DNA of 64,000 nt from Butyrivibrio sp. (GTDB lineage Bacteria > Bacillota > Clostridia > Lachnospirales > Lachnospiraceae): positions 1 to 64,000 of the forward strand of contig JAFUYO010000046.1 of the NCBI GenBank assembly GCA_017470505.1, written 5' to 3'. This document shows positions 56,601 to 62,919 of this stretch, one piece after another (position 1 is the first letter of the stretch; every line of letters starts with the position of its first letter). The notes below the pieces were generated by a model that worked only from the letters and a program-made list of their open reading frames with translations, made no database searches and was not told the DNA's origin. The position numbers and the translations under genes are program-made.

Positions 56601-56739
56601 ACCGATCATTGCCATGACAGCCAATGCCTTTGACGAAGATGTCCAGCGCTCTCTGCAGGCCGGAATGAATGCGCATCTTAATAAACCTGTCGAGCAGGAT
56701 AAGCTCTTTGCGACACTTTCAGAGCTGACACGTGAATGA
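53674..56739 (+). CDS. hybrid histidine kinase with two receiver domains
   Basis: The start overlaps the helicase stop by one base (TAATG), with GGAGG upstream. The product is 1021 residues. Two membrane helices (about 12-32 and 298-318) bound a dCache-like outer sensor of about 265 residues. A PAS-like part and a coiled coil follow. HisKA has SHEIRTPMNAIIGLDT (about 527). The ATPase domain has INILGNAVKFTPEGG, DTGIGMD and FGSTGLGMAITKRIVDM. Receiver 1 (about 765-880) has VIDDDP and phosphoacceptor LVDWKMPEKDG. Receiver 2 (about 895-1015) has VAEDMAIN and VLMDVRMPVLDG. It ends with the ATGA shared with the next gene. The signal sensed is unknown. Confidence 0.9.
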   Translation: MKISNSRNLMTVAIAGGFVVALILVLGTIWSGEMARSDTQQAVRNVSLLYLEELASRREQVVASTLNDYVKDMDVALGLLTSEDLESVQSLQAYQLRMKQIYGLEKFAFVDENGTIYTSRGTRKDIDQYAFDHQTISEPEVSIKNAGGDNIKVVIAMPTDRLPYEGHFLEICFMEIDMSTMLENISLQSSANSTTFCNIYTADGYSLTNTVLGGLASEDNLLSALENADFESGYDIEMVKNDFRDSGTGVVSFTYNNIKESMYYVPVHRTDWMLTYLIRESVISGQIDAISEGIVMRSLFMSVLTAVVLAALFIMMIVQLRKTSKLAIERETSELMQQELEERIALQDELLEQEKQRVRLDSMITAMASDYRSVYYVDLDKDQATCYRSDPNDTETSMGDVFTFSTAFKKYANDYVAENYRQQFLDFIRPENIRKKLSQNAMIAFRYLVRKNGEESYEMLRMADVKNSKEGGDNTIHAVGMGFTNIDEEMRESLSRNQALSDALKIAEEASMAKTAFLSSMSHEIRTPMNAIIGLDTIALQNPDLQADTKDHLEKIGSSARHLLNLINDILDMSRIESGRMTIRKEEFNFREMLTQIDTMIGGQCRDKHINYESRVSDEVEDYYLGDDMKLKQVIINILGNAVKFTPEGGTVTFIVEQTRLFENNASLKFTMKDTGIGMDKEYIPKIFDVFSQEDENRANKFGSTGLGMAITKRIVDMMNGSISVDSIKGEGTTFTVSITLTKSDHEEREEKFDTNNLKVLVIDDDPVDGESARIALEELGITPDVFLNGNDAIEHIKVEIARHEAYDMILVDWKMPEKDGIQVTREIREIVGSDSAVVVLTAYNWDDIEKEALEAGVDDFMAKPLASSNVMSAFKKAKGRRRSTEVESRVSLLAGMRVLVAEDMAINARIMKMLLSTKKIEADVAENGQIAVDMFKEAAPGYYSAVLMDVRMPVLDGLGATKAIRALDREDAKKIPIIAMTANAFDEDVQRSLQAGMNAHLNKPVEQDKLFATLSELTRE

Positions 56740-58235
56740 TCATGAAGAGTACAGGTCAGACAAAAGTCCATTCAATTAAATATGAGATCAGTGCCCTGTT
56801 TATCGGCATTATGGTCGCAACGTTTGCACTTATCATGCTGGCGAATCTCTTTTTCATGGAGAAGTTCTATATCAGGAATAAGAGAGAGGCCATCGTATCG
56901 GCCTACAGAAGTATCTCGGAGGCGCTTGGCACGGGAGACATCACCTCAGATGAGTTTGATGAGGAACTCAGGCACATCTGCGAGAGATACAACATCGAGA
57001 TGATCGTTCTTGATGAGGACTCTCAGACCGTGAAATCATCGAGCAATAACTCTGATTTTCTGGTGAGGGTCCTGTGGGGGAACATCATCGGCTCAACCGA
57101 TGAGAATAAGACCATAATCGACAGCGGCAAGGGCTACACTATACAAATCGACGAGGACAGGATAACAGGCAGAAAGTACCTTGAGATGTGGGGCATTGTC
57201 GAAACGGGGCATCTTTTGCTGATCAGGACCACAATGGAGAGCATAAGGGACTCTGTCATAATCTCCAACACCTTTATGGCATACGTTGCGCTCATCGCAA
57301 TTGTCATCGGCTCCGTCATGATACTCTTTATCTCCAAGAGAGTTTCAGGCCCAATCGAGAAGGTCTACCGCATCTCCGATGAGATGAAAAAACTAAACTT
57401 CGAAGCCAAATACTATCCTGAGGGGAAGTACAGAAATGAGATCGATGTCCTCGGGCAGAACATGAACGAGGTGTCTGAGACCCTGGAGAGCAACCTCAAG
57501 CAGCTGAAGAACGCCAACATACAGCTTCAGCAGGACATCGCCAAAAAGGAAGAAATCGATGAGATGCGAAAAGAGTTTCTGTCAAACGTATCTCATGAAT
57601 TAAAGACTCCGATTGCCCTGATACAGGGCTACGCGGAAGGCCTGAAAGAAGGCGTAGACGATGACGAGGAGAGCAGGAACTTCTACTGTGAGGTCATAAT
57701 GGACGAGGCTTCCAAGATGAATATCATGGTAAAAAAACTCCTGACCTTAAATCAGCTTGAGTTTGGAAATGACAATCTGAACATGGAGAGATTTGATATA
57801 GTTGACATGATCTCAAACTACCTCAAGTCAGCTTTGGTCCTTGCGGAAAAGAAGGGAGCTGAGGTGAGATTCTCAGACTATCAGCCCATCTTTGTCTGGG
57901 GAGATGAGTTCAAGGTTGAGGAGGTCTTGCAGAACTATTTCAGCAACGCGGTCAACCACGTAGAGGGAGACAATATCATAGAAGTCAAGCTCATGCAGAG
58001 TGCCGCCCACGTGAGGATATCAGTGTTCAACACAGGGCGGCCCATCCCTGAGGAGAGCATCAGTCAGATATGGGACAAGTTCTACAAGGTCGACAAGGCC
58101 AGGACCAGAGAGTACGGCGGAAGCGGAGTCGGGCTCTCAATCGTAAAAGCCATAATGGAGGCGATGAAGCAGGACTACGGCGTCATCAATTACGACAACG
58201 GGGTTGAGTTTTATTTTGAGCTTGAGACCAAATGA
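56736..58235 (+). CDS. VanS-like sensor histidine kinase
   Basis: The start overlaps the preceding stop by four bases. The 499 residues comprise a membrane helix (about 18-40), an outer domain of about 130 residues (GTGDITSDEFDEELRHICER), a second helix (about 180-202), HAMP (ISKRVSGPIEKVYRISDEMK), HisKA (SNVSHELKTPIALIQGYAEG, His about 290) and HATPase (QNYFSNAVNHVEG, FNTGRPIPEE, GGSGVGLSIVKAI). This type of kinase usually lies directly after an OmpR regulator like the one at 41167, which here lacks an adjacent kinase. I infer they are a cognate pair separated by an insertion, but only comparison with relatives can show it. Confidence 0.92.
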   Translation: MIMKSTGQTKVHSIKYEISALFIGIMVATFALIMLANLFFMEKFYIRNKREAIVSAYRSISEALGTGDITSDEFDEELRHICERYNIEMIVLDEDSQTVKSSSNNSDFLVRVLWGNIIGSTDENKTIIDSGKGYTIQIDEDRITGRKYLEMWGIVETGHLLLIRTTMESIRDSVIISNTFMAYVALIAIVIGSVMILFISKRVSGPIEKVYRISDEMKKLNFEAKYYPEGKYRNEIDVLGQNMNEVSETLESNLKQLKNANIQLQQDIAKKEEIDEMRKEFLSNVSHELKTPIALIQGYAEGLKEGVDDDEESRNFYCEVIMDEASKMNIMVKKLLTLNQLEFGNDNLNMERFDIVDMISNYLKSALVLAEKKGAEVRFSDYQPIFVWGDEFKVEEVLQNYFSNAVNHVEGDNIIEVKLMQSAAHVRISVFNTGRPIPEESISQIWDKFYKVDKARTREYGGSGVGLSIVKAIMEAMKQDYGVINYDNGVEFYFELETK

Positions 58236-58254
58236 GAACTATACATCTGAACCG

Positions 58255-58320
58255 GGGGAGGGCGATGTTTTCTGATGCAGCAACCGGCAAAATGTAAAAT
58301 TATTATGTAACAGTTCCTTA
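58255..58320. repeat. dispersed intergenic repeat, copy D
   Basis: In reverse complement this reads TAAGGAACTGTTACATAATA at one end and GGTTGCTGCATCAGAAAAC further in. The first part matches the ends of the 5601-5761 element and the second matches 3924-3942. The 188-base gap also holds an AT-rich stretch (58321-58400) that probably contains the promoter of the next gene, but no clean -35/-10 pair is visible. Confidence 0.6.
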
Positions 58321-58423
58321 GTGTTTAAAAAAACGTTAATTTATGGTTAAATATTATTATGGGTAAAAACTGGAAATCAAACCAAAATGGTTTTACAGAG
58401 TTGGTTTTATTGTGGGGTGACTA

Positions 58424-59320
58424 ATGAAAGTCAGAAAATATCTGGGTATAGCAATGGCGCTTACTCTTATGTCGGCGCTGTCAGCATGCGGTGAGCCCTT
58501 TCCGGAGCTGTCGGAGACAGAGTACGACCAGACTGTGGAGTACGCTGCCGGTCTTTTGATGAAGTATTCCAATAATGGCCAGGAGAGGCTCATATACGTT
58601 GATGCAAATGAAGTTGAGAAGCAGCGCAAGAAAGAGGCACAGGCTGCTGGAGATGAGCCTGCACCTAAGCCGGCACCGGAGCCTTTGCCGGAGCCTTTAC
58701 CTGAACCGGAACCGGAGCCGGTTCCAATCTACAATGAGGACGGAGAGCCTACAGGAGATAGCCTTACCGCGGAGGATTTTGGACAGACTGAAAGTGCGCC
58801 CGAAATAGCAGAAGCTGATACGCAGGAACCTGCAGGCAGCGATACTTCACAGGATGCAGAAGGGACCGGTTCATCGGAAGCTTCAGACCCCAATGCGATA
58901 ACGCTTTCATCTGATGAGAGTCAGGAGATACTCGATAACATTTTCCTGTCATATCAGGGCTACATGGTCTCAAGCACCTATCCTGAGAGCTCGAAGAGCT
59001 ATGTTGTCAATGCGGACAAGGGCAAAAAGCTTCTGGTCCTCAGGTTTGACCTCTACAATGCGGCGGGGTCAGAGACCAGAGTCAACATGATACCCTTGAA
59101 TCTCCTCTTTGAGATTGTACTTAACGGCAAGAACCTGGGGTATTCCTCTGTTACCTTCCTTCCCAACGACCTCTCGTCTTACACGGGAACTATCGATTCA
59201 AAGGCGCATGAGAGCGTTGTGGTGCTGACTCAGATAGACTCGGGGAGCGCAACCAACATAGAGAGTCTTGGGATGATTGTCCATCAGGGGCGCAATACCC
59301 AGAGCGTTAATCTTAAGTAA
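58424..59320 (+). CDS. lipoprotein with Pro/Glu-rich spacer
   Basis: The 298-residue product has a signal with lipobox LSAC (Cys about 22). A short conserved-looking start follows (LSETEYDQTVEYAAGLLMKY). Residues about 75-160 are low complexity, with PEPLPEPLPEPEPEPVP then acidic Ser/Thr-rich sequence, and are probably a flexible wall spacer. The C-terminal domain of about 120 residues is strand-rich (GKKLLVLRFDLYNAAGSETR, LLFEIVLNGKNLGYSSVTFL) and resembles DUF4352/immunoglobulin-like exported domains in layout. GGGGTG gives the ribosome-binding site. It is placed after the kinase gene and might be part of that signalling unit. Confidence 0.82.
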   Translation: MKVRKYLGIAMALTLMSALSACGEPFPELSETEYDQTVEYAAGLLMKYSNNGQERLIYVDANEVEKQRKKEAQAAGDEPAPKPAPEPLPEPLPEPEPEPVPIYNEDGEPTGDSLTAEDFGQTESAPEIAEADTQEPAGSDTSQDAEGTGSSEASDPNAITLSSDESQEILDNIFLSYQGYMVSSTYPESSKSYVVNADKGKKLLVLRFDLYNAAGSETRVNMIPLNLLFEIVLNGKNLGYSSVTFLPNDLSSYTGTIDSKAHESVVVLTQIDSGSATNIESLGMIVHQGRNTQSVNLK

Positions 59321-59335
59321 AAAATCAAAATAAGA

Positions 59336-59364
59336 TTGCCACACAGGAGGTCTTTTCGTATAAA
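59336..59364 (+). promoter_or_regulatory. promoter for the double-glycine peptide gene
   Basis: TTGCCA (59336-59341), 17 bases and TATAAA (59359-59364) form a good sigma-A promoter with a leader of about 43 bases. Confidence 0.6.
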
Positions 59365-59413
59365 AGATTAGGATATGTGAAAAAGTAAAAAGAATGTTTT
59401 GCAGGAGGTTTAT

Positions 59414-59629
59414 ATGACGACAGGTAAGGATCTGAACAATAAAATCGTAGATGAAGAACTTGAGAATGTTTCAGGGGGGCGAATACCTAAGCCATATTCT
59501 CCTGATAAAGGCGGCGATAACGGACCTAAACTTGGAATCATGGGAGCGGGGGACACCCCACGCTCTACCGGAAAAAACATGGCAGGTTCGGATATTCTGC
59601 CCGGAAACGACGGTGTTCTTCGCCGCTGA
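59414..59629 (+). CDS. short peptide with double-glycine leader (putative RiPP/bacteriocin-like precursor)
   Basis: CAGGAGG lies 7 bases before the ATG. The 71-residue product begins MTTGKDLNNKIVDEELENVS and then GG, a typical double-glycine leader as processed by C39-peptidase ABC exporters (Leu at about -7, Val -4, GG at -2/-1). The remaining about 48 residues are rich in Gly, Pro, Asp and Lys, lack Cys and are highly hydrophilic (PYSPDKGGDNGPKLG). This does not look like a pore-forming bacteriocin, and no modification enzyme or transporter is encoded nearby in the window. It may be a secreted signal or modified peptide. The leader call is firm by pattern; the function is unknown. Confidence 0.72.
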   Translation: MTTGKDLNNKIVDEELENVSGGRIPKPYSPDKGGDNGPKLGIMGAGDTPRSTGKNMAGSDILPGNDGVLRR

Positions 59630-59660
59630 ATAGCTAAAATCTGTGGTGATACCTGATATG

Positions 59661-59675
59661 CTGCAGTTCCTTATC
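59661..59675. repeat. dispersed repeat, fragment F
   Basis: CTGCAGTTCCTTATC is the reverse complement of GATAAGGAACTGCAG, close to the TAAGGAACTGTAGC termini seen at 5601-5761. It is a short remnant in the gap after the peptide gene. Confidence 0.35.
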
Positions 59676-59689
59676 TTGAGGTATAGGTA

Positions 59690-59851
59690 TTGGACAACCT
59701 TGAAAAACATAACAAAAGATCGCTTGAAAGGGTAGTGAAAAGCACTATCCTTTTTGTTGTTATTACAATATTCATTAACAGTTACGGTTTTGGAAGCTCT
59801 GCTGATCAATGTGTTTATGCAGTGCGGTGTCTATCCGATGGTGTATTTTAA
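59690..59851 (+). CDS. possible 53-residue secreted or membrane peptide (TTG start)
   Basis: A TTG at 59690 with GAGGT seven bases upstream opens a 53-residue frame. The N-terminus is basic (LEKHNKRSLERVVK), followed by a hydrophobic segment (STILFVVITIFINSYGF) and then SSADQCVYAVRC with two cysteines. The overall shape is of a signal-anchored or secreted small peptide, just after the double-glycine peptide gene. A terminator-like hairpin lies inside the frame, and the frame may be fortuitous. I recognise no family. Confidence 0.35.
   Translation: MDNLEKHNKRSLERVVKSTILFVVITIFINSYGFGSSADQCVYAVRCLSDGVF
59727..59755 (+). terminator. intrinsic terminator-like hairpin
   Basis: AAAGGGTAGTG pairs with CACTATCCTTT around AAAAG, followed by TTTTT and GTTG. 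It lies about 98 bases after the double-glycine peptide stop and would end that transcript. It overlaps the candidate frame at 59690. Confidence 0.65.
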
Positions 59852-59866
59852 CATATTCAGTATTGT

Positions 59867-60160
59867 ATGATGATAAATGATATGCTGGTAAGACCATCAG
59901 AGAACAGGGTTGAGGCACTTCTTCTCCTGATCGAATCGGGCGACCCCAGGGAATCGGTGGGGCACATGATCCACAACGTCAGGATGATTGAGGCATCGCC
60001 TTTCTATGATGGGGCGACTCCCATAGTGTTCCCCGCTGACAGCGAGAGAATCCTTGAAGGCATGAAAGTCCTGACGGGAGGAGAAATACATATCTCAAGA
60101 ACCGACAACTACAGGCATGCAATACGGCTTGTCGGTAGAGATAAGGTGGAGGGAGAGTAA
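59867..60160 (+). CDS. unknown small protein (97 aa)
   Basis: The soluble 97-residue product contains ENRVEALLLLIESGDPRESV, ASPFYDGATPIVFPADSER and GGEIHISRTDNYRHAIRLVG. It has a plausible small alpha/beta fold but no family I know. There is no good ribosome-binding site at ATG 59867, and ATG 59882 is an alternative. It ends one base before the next gene's ATG, so the pair are translated together. Confidence 0.6.
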   Translation: MMINDMLVRPSENRVEALLLLIESGDPRESVGHMIHNVRMIEASPFYDGATPIVFPADSERILEGMKVLTGGEIHISRTDNYRHAIRLVGRDKVEGE

Positions 60161-60161
60161 A

Positions 60162-61010
60162 ATGATAATAAAGAGGATTGTCCCTGAAAATGTTAGCGAC
60201 TACGAATCCATCCTTCCTGCTGATATCGCGGAAAATATCGGGAGGCTGCGCCATGTAGGCGTTGCTGTCCATGACAGAGAAGGCGGTGAGATCCTGGCGT
60301 CAATGGTATTTGTCCTGACAGGAGCAGGGTGGGATTCCGATGAAAAAGAAATCCTGATCCACTGGGCGTATCTTAAAGAAGGTGAAGGCGCCGATGAGAT
60401 TTTTGAGACCATAAGGCAGGAGGCCGTTAAACAGAAGGTAAAGACCATGAGAGTGGTGGTGCCCGAAACTGACAAGTACAATTGCCGTGTGCTGAAAGAG
60501 CATGGCTTTGAAGGGAAAGAAGCAGAGAGCCCCTTTCTTGATCTTACGATTGAAGAGGTACTTAAGTTAAATCTCGGAAAGGTCGACGCTGAAAATGTCC
60601 TTCCGATAAGTGAGGTGACGACGAGACAGTTCAGGAGAGGGCTTACCAACATGATCTTTCATGGAGCAAGGGGCCTTTTAGAGGATGCGGAGTATCTTCC
60701 AAAGAGCTGGTTTGATGAGGATCTCTCCTGTTTTGTTCCCAACGGCAACAGCTCAAATGCTGCACTCCTTGTCAAAAGGACAGCATCCGGAGTGATAACT
60801 CCCGTTGTCCTGTATGCGATAGGCCCTGACTCTGCAGAAAACATGCTAAAGCTTATGAACTTTTTTGCCACAAAATCTTCAGAGCTCTACCCTCCACAGA
60901 CGAAAGTCAGGATCGTGCGCTTCAACGACCACACCAGAGCGCTGGCCAAAAAGCTCTGTCCGGATAAAAAGGGTGAAAAGGTGTACATCTTTACACGAAG
61001 CGGAATTTGA
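60162..61010 (+). CDS. GNAT-like protein of unknown substrate
   Basis: The start at 60162 follows GGAGGGAGAG and is preferred over the in-frame ATG at 60117. The 282 residues begin MIIKRIVPENVSDYESILPA. A GNAT-like part (about 20-130) has GEILASMVFVLTGAGWD and ILIHWAYLKEGEGADEIFET, then QKVKTMRVVVPETDKYNCRV and LKEHGFEGKE, which resembles the C-terminal GNAT helix and strand. The second half (about 150-282) may be a further degenerate GNAT fold with RKGLT-like RRGLTNMIFHGARGLLED. The acetyl-CoA loop is not a clear consensus. It is probably an N-acyltransferase or a catalytically inactive relative. Confidence 0.68.
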   Translation: MIIKRIVPENVSDYESILPADIAENIGRLRHVGVAVHDREGGEILASMVFVLTGAGWDSDEKEILIHWAYLKEGEGADEIFETIRQEAVKQKVKTMRVVVPETDKYNCRVLKEHGFEGKEAESPFLDLTIEEVLKLNLGKVDAENVLPISEVTTRQFRRGLTNMIFHGARGLLEDAEYLPKSWFDEDLSCFVPNGNSSNAALLVKRTASGVITPVVLYAIGPDSAENMLKLMNFFATKSSELYPPQTKVRIVRFNDHTRALAKKLCPDKKGEKVYIFTRSGI

Positions 61011-61037
61011 TGAGTGTATAATTGTATACAAAAATAC

Positions 61038-61066
61038 TTGACAACCCGAAATTCTTGTTCTAAAAT
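61038..61066 (+). promoter_or_regulatory. strong promoter for asnB leader
   Basis: A consensus TTGACA (61038-61043), exactly 17 bases and TAAAAT (61061-61066) form one of the best sigma-A promoters in the window. Transcription should start near 61073, about 165 bases before asnB. Confidence 0.85.
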
Positions 61067-61083
61067 TCATATTCATAAAGACA

Positions 61084-61129
61084 AGGGCGTCTTAGAAAGG
61101 AAGATCTTTCTAAGGCGCTTTATATTTTT
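61084..61129 (+). terminator. asnB leader hairpin 1 (terminator-like)
   Basis: A 16-bp stem pairs 61084-61099 with 61106-61121 around GAAGAT; its top is CTTAGAAAG/CTTTCTAAG. ATATTTTTA follows. It starts about 11 bases from the predicted 5' end of the transcript, so it can attenuate or protect the mRNA. Confidence 0.7.
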
Positions 61130-61136
61130 AGGAAAC

Positions 61137-61196
61137 AAAGCGGTGCAATGGGGCATCATGCTGCGAAGAACGCAGTGTGCCACTGCACCGCTTTTT
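61137..61196 (+). terminator. asnB leader hairpin 2 (terminator with competing antiterminator)
   Basis: AAAGCGGTGCA (61137-61147) pairs perfectly with TGCACCGCTTT (61184-61194), ending in a five-T run. Inside, GCAGTG (61172-61177) can pair with CACTGC (61181-61186) and would use bases of the terminator's 3' arm. The leader thus has two exclusive forms, as in attenuators and riboswitches. It lacks the conserved T-box sequence and is too short for a T-box. Confidence 0.7.
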
Positions 61197-61237
61197 CTAA
61201 TAAATAAACATAAACAAACGTTAGGAGGAAGAGCAGT

Positions 61238-62821
61238 ATGTGCGCAATACTTACATACACAAGGCAGTCCGTGAGAGAGGAGTTCTTTAGGCTGATACTT
61301 GAAAAGACACATTCCCGCGGCCCTGACATGACGAGGGTGCAGAAGGTAGAGGACGGGTGGATGGGCTTTAACCGCCTGTCAATCATGGGACTTAATGAAG
61401 CCGGGATGCAGCCTTTTAACCTCGGGAAAAACAGCGTCTTGTGCAACGGTGAGCTGTACGGCTTCAAGGATCTGAAAAACTATTTAAAGGGCCTTGGCTA
61501 CACCTTTAAGAGCGAGAGCGACTGCGAGATACTGCTTCCTCTTTATGAAGTCCTTGGGACCAGGATGTTTTCGCTGCTCGATGCTGAATTTGCCTGCGTC
61601 ATCTACGACGGTGAGAAGCACGAGTTTATAGCGGCAAGGGACCCGATAGGCATAAGGCCTCTGTACTACGGCTACGACTCAGAAGGTTACATCCTCTTTG
61701 CCTCGGAACCCAAAAACCTCGTGGGCCTCTGTAGGGAGATAAAGCCCTTCCCTCCGGGACACTACTATGAGGACGGTAAGTTCATCTGCTACAGAGATAT
61801 GACTAAGGTAAAAGAAGTTTCATCAGACAGCCTTGAAAAAATAACGACAAAGATACATGACAAGCTCATAAACGGAATTAAAAAGAGGCTTGATGCGGAT
61901 GCTCCCATGGGTTTTCTTTTATCGGGAGGACTGGACTCATCACTTGTCTGCGGCGTGGCTGCGAGCATGTCAGATAAGCCACTTGAGACCTTCGCAATCG
62001 GAATGGATATAGATGCCATTGACCTTAAGTACGCAAGAGAGGTTGCTGACTACATTCACAGTAACCACCACGAGGTCATCATCACCAAAGAGGACGTGAT
62101 CGGAGCTCTTGACCCTGTCATACACGCACTTGGAACCTACGACATCACAACGATAAGGGCATCAATTGGTATGTACCTTCTGTGCAAATGGATCCATGAG
62201 AACACTGATATCAAGGTGATACTCACGGGTGAGATATCAGACGAACTCTTTGGCTACAAGTACACGGATTTTGCTCCGAGCGCGGAAGCATTCCAGGAGG
62301 AGGCAGCTAAGAGAATCAGGGAGATCCACATGTACGACGTATTAAGGGCTGACAGGTGCATAAGCGTAAATTCCCTGGAAGCGCGGGTGCCGTTTGGTGA
62401 TCTTGATTTTGTGGACTACGTTATGAGCATAGACCCGGGAAAGAAGCTGAACACCTACGGTATCGGAAAGTTTCTTTTGCGCCATGCCTTTGAAAAAGAT
62501 GAATTTATTCCGAAGTCGATCCTGATGAGGGAGAAGGCAGCTTTCTCGGATGCAGTTGGACACTCCCTGAGGGACGACCTCATGGAGTATGCAGAAACGA
62601 AATACACTGATGACGAGTACAGCAAGAGAAGATGGGATTATGAGCACGCAACTCCGTTTACCAAGGAATCCCTTCTATATAGAGAGATATTTGAAAAGTA
62701 CTACCCGGGGCAGTCGGAGATGGTCACTGATTTCTGGATGCCCAACAGGAGCTGGAAGGGGTGCGATGTAAACGACCCCTCAGCGAGAGTTCTGTCAAAC
62801 TACGGCGACAGCGGTAAGTAA
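61238..62821 (+). CDS. asnB: asparagine synthetase B (glutamine-hydrolysing)
   Basis: AsnB makes asparagine from aspartate, ATP and glutamine. The 527-residue enzyme starts MCAIL, so Cys2 is the glutaminase nucleophile after Met removal. The glutaminase domain has HSRGPDMT, NGELYG, SESDCEILLPLYE and ARDPIGIRPLYYG. The synthetase domain has the PP-loop LSGGLDSSLVCGVA (about 228), FAIGMDIDAIDLKYAREVAD, LTGEISDELFGYKY and EARVPFGDLDFVDYVM. AGGAGGAAGAG precedes the start. The leader with tandem terminators and the following glnN gene point to control by nitrogen or glutamine status. Confidence 0.95.
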   Translation: MCAILTYTRQSVREEFFRLILEKTHSRGPDMTRVQKVEDGWMGFNRLSIMGLNEAGMQPFNLGKNSVLCNGELYGFKDLKNYLKGLGYTFKSESDCEILLPLYEVLGTRMFSLLDAEFACVIYDGEKHEFIAARDPIGIRPLYYGYDSEGYILFASEPKNLVGLCREIKPFPPGHYYEDGKFICYRDMTKVKEVSSDSLEKITTKIHDKLINGIKKRLDADAPMGFLLSGGLDSSLVCGVAASMSDKPLETFAIGMDIDAIDLKYAREVADYIHSNHHEVIITKEDVIGALDPVIHALGTYDITTIRASIGMYLLCKWIHENTDIKVILTGEISDELFGYKYTDFAPSAEAFQEEAAKRIREIHMYDVLRADRCISVNSLEARVPFGDLDFVDYVMSIDPGKKLNTYGIGKFLLRHAFEKDEFIPKSILMREKAAFSDAVGHSLRDDLMEYAETKYTDDEYSKRRWDYEHATPFTKESLLYREIFEKYYPGQSEMVTDFWMPNRSWKGCDVNDPSARVLSNYGDSGK

Positions 62822-62919
62822 ACATATAGTGATGAATGAACTATGGGTGAATTCCAGGTCAGCTCTGACTGGCAAGGCAGCAGCCCGTTAACAATTATTA
62901 GAATCAGGAGGAGAAAATT

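Noticed and set aside
61067..61237. T-box riboswitch upstream of asnB
   Set aside because: The leader is too short, the AGGGUGGNACCGCG core is absent, and no specifier loop is visible; only terminator hairpins are supported.
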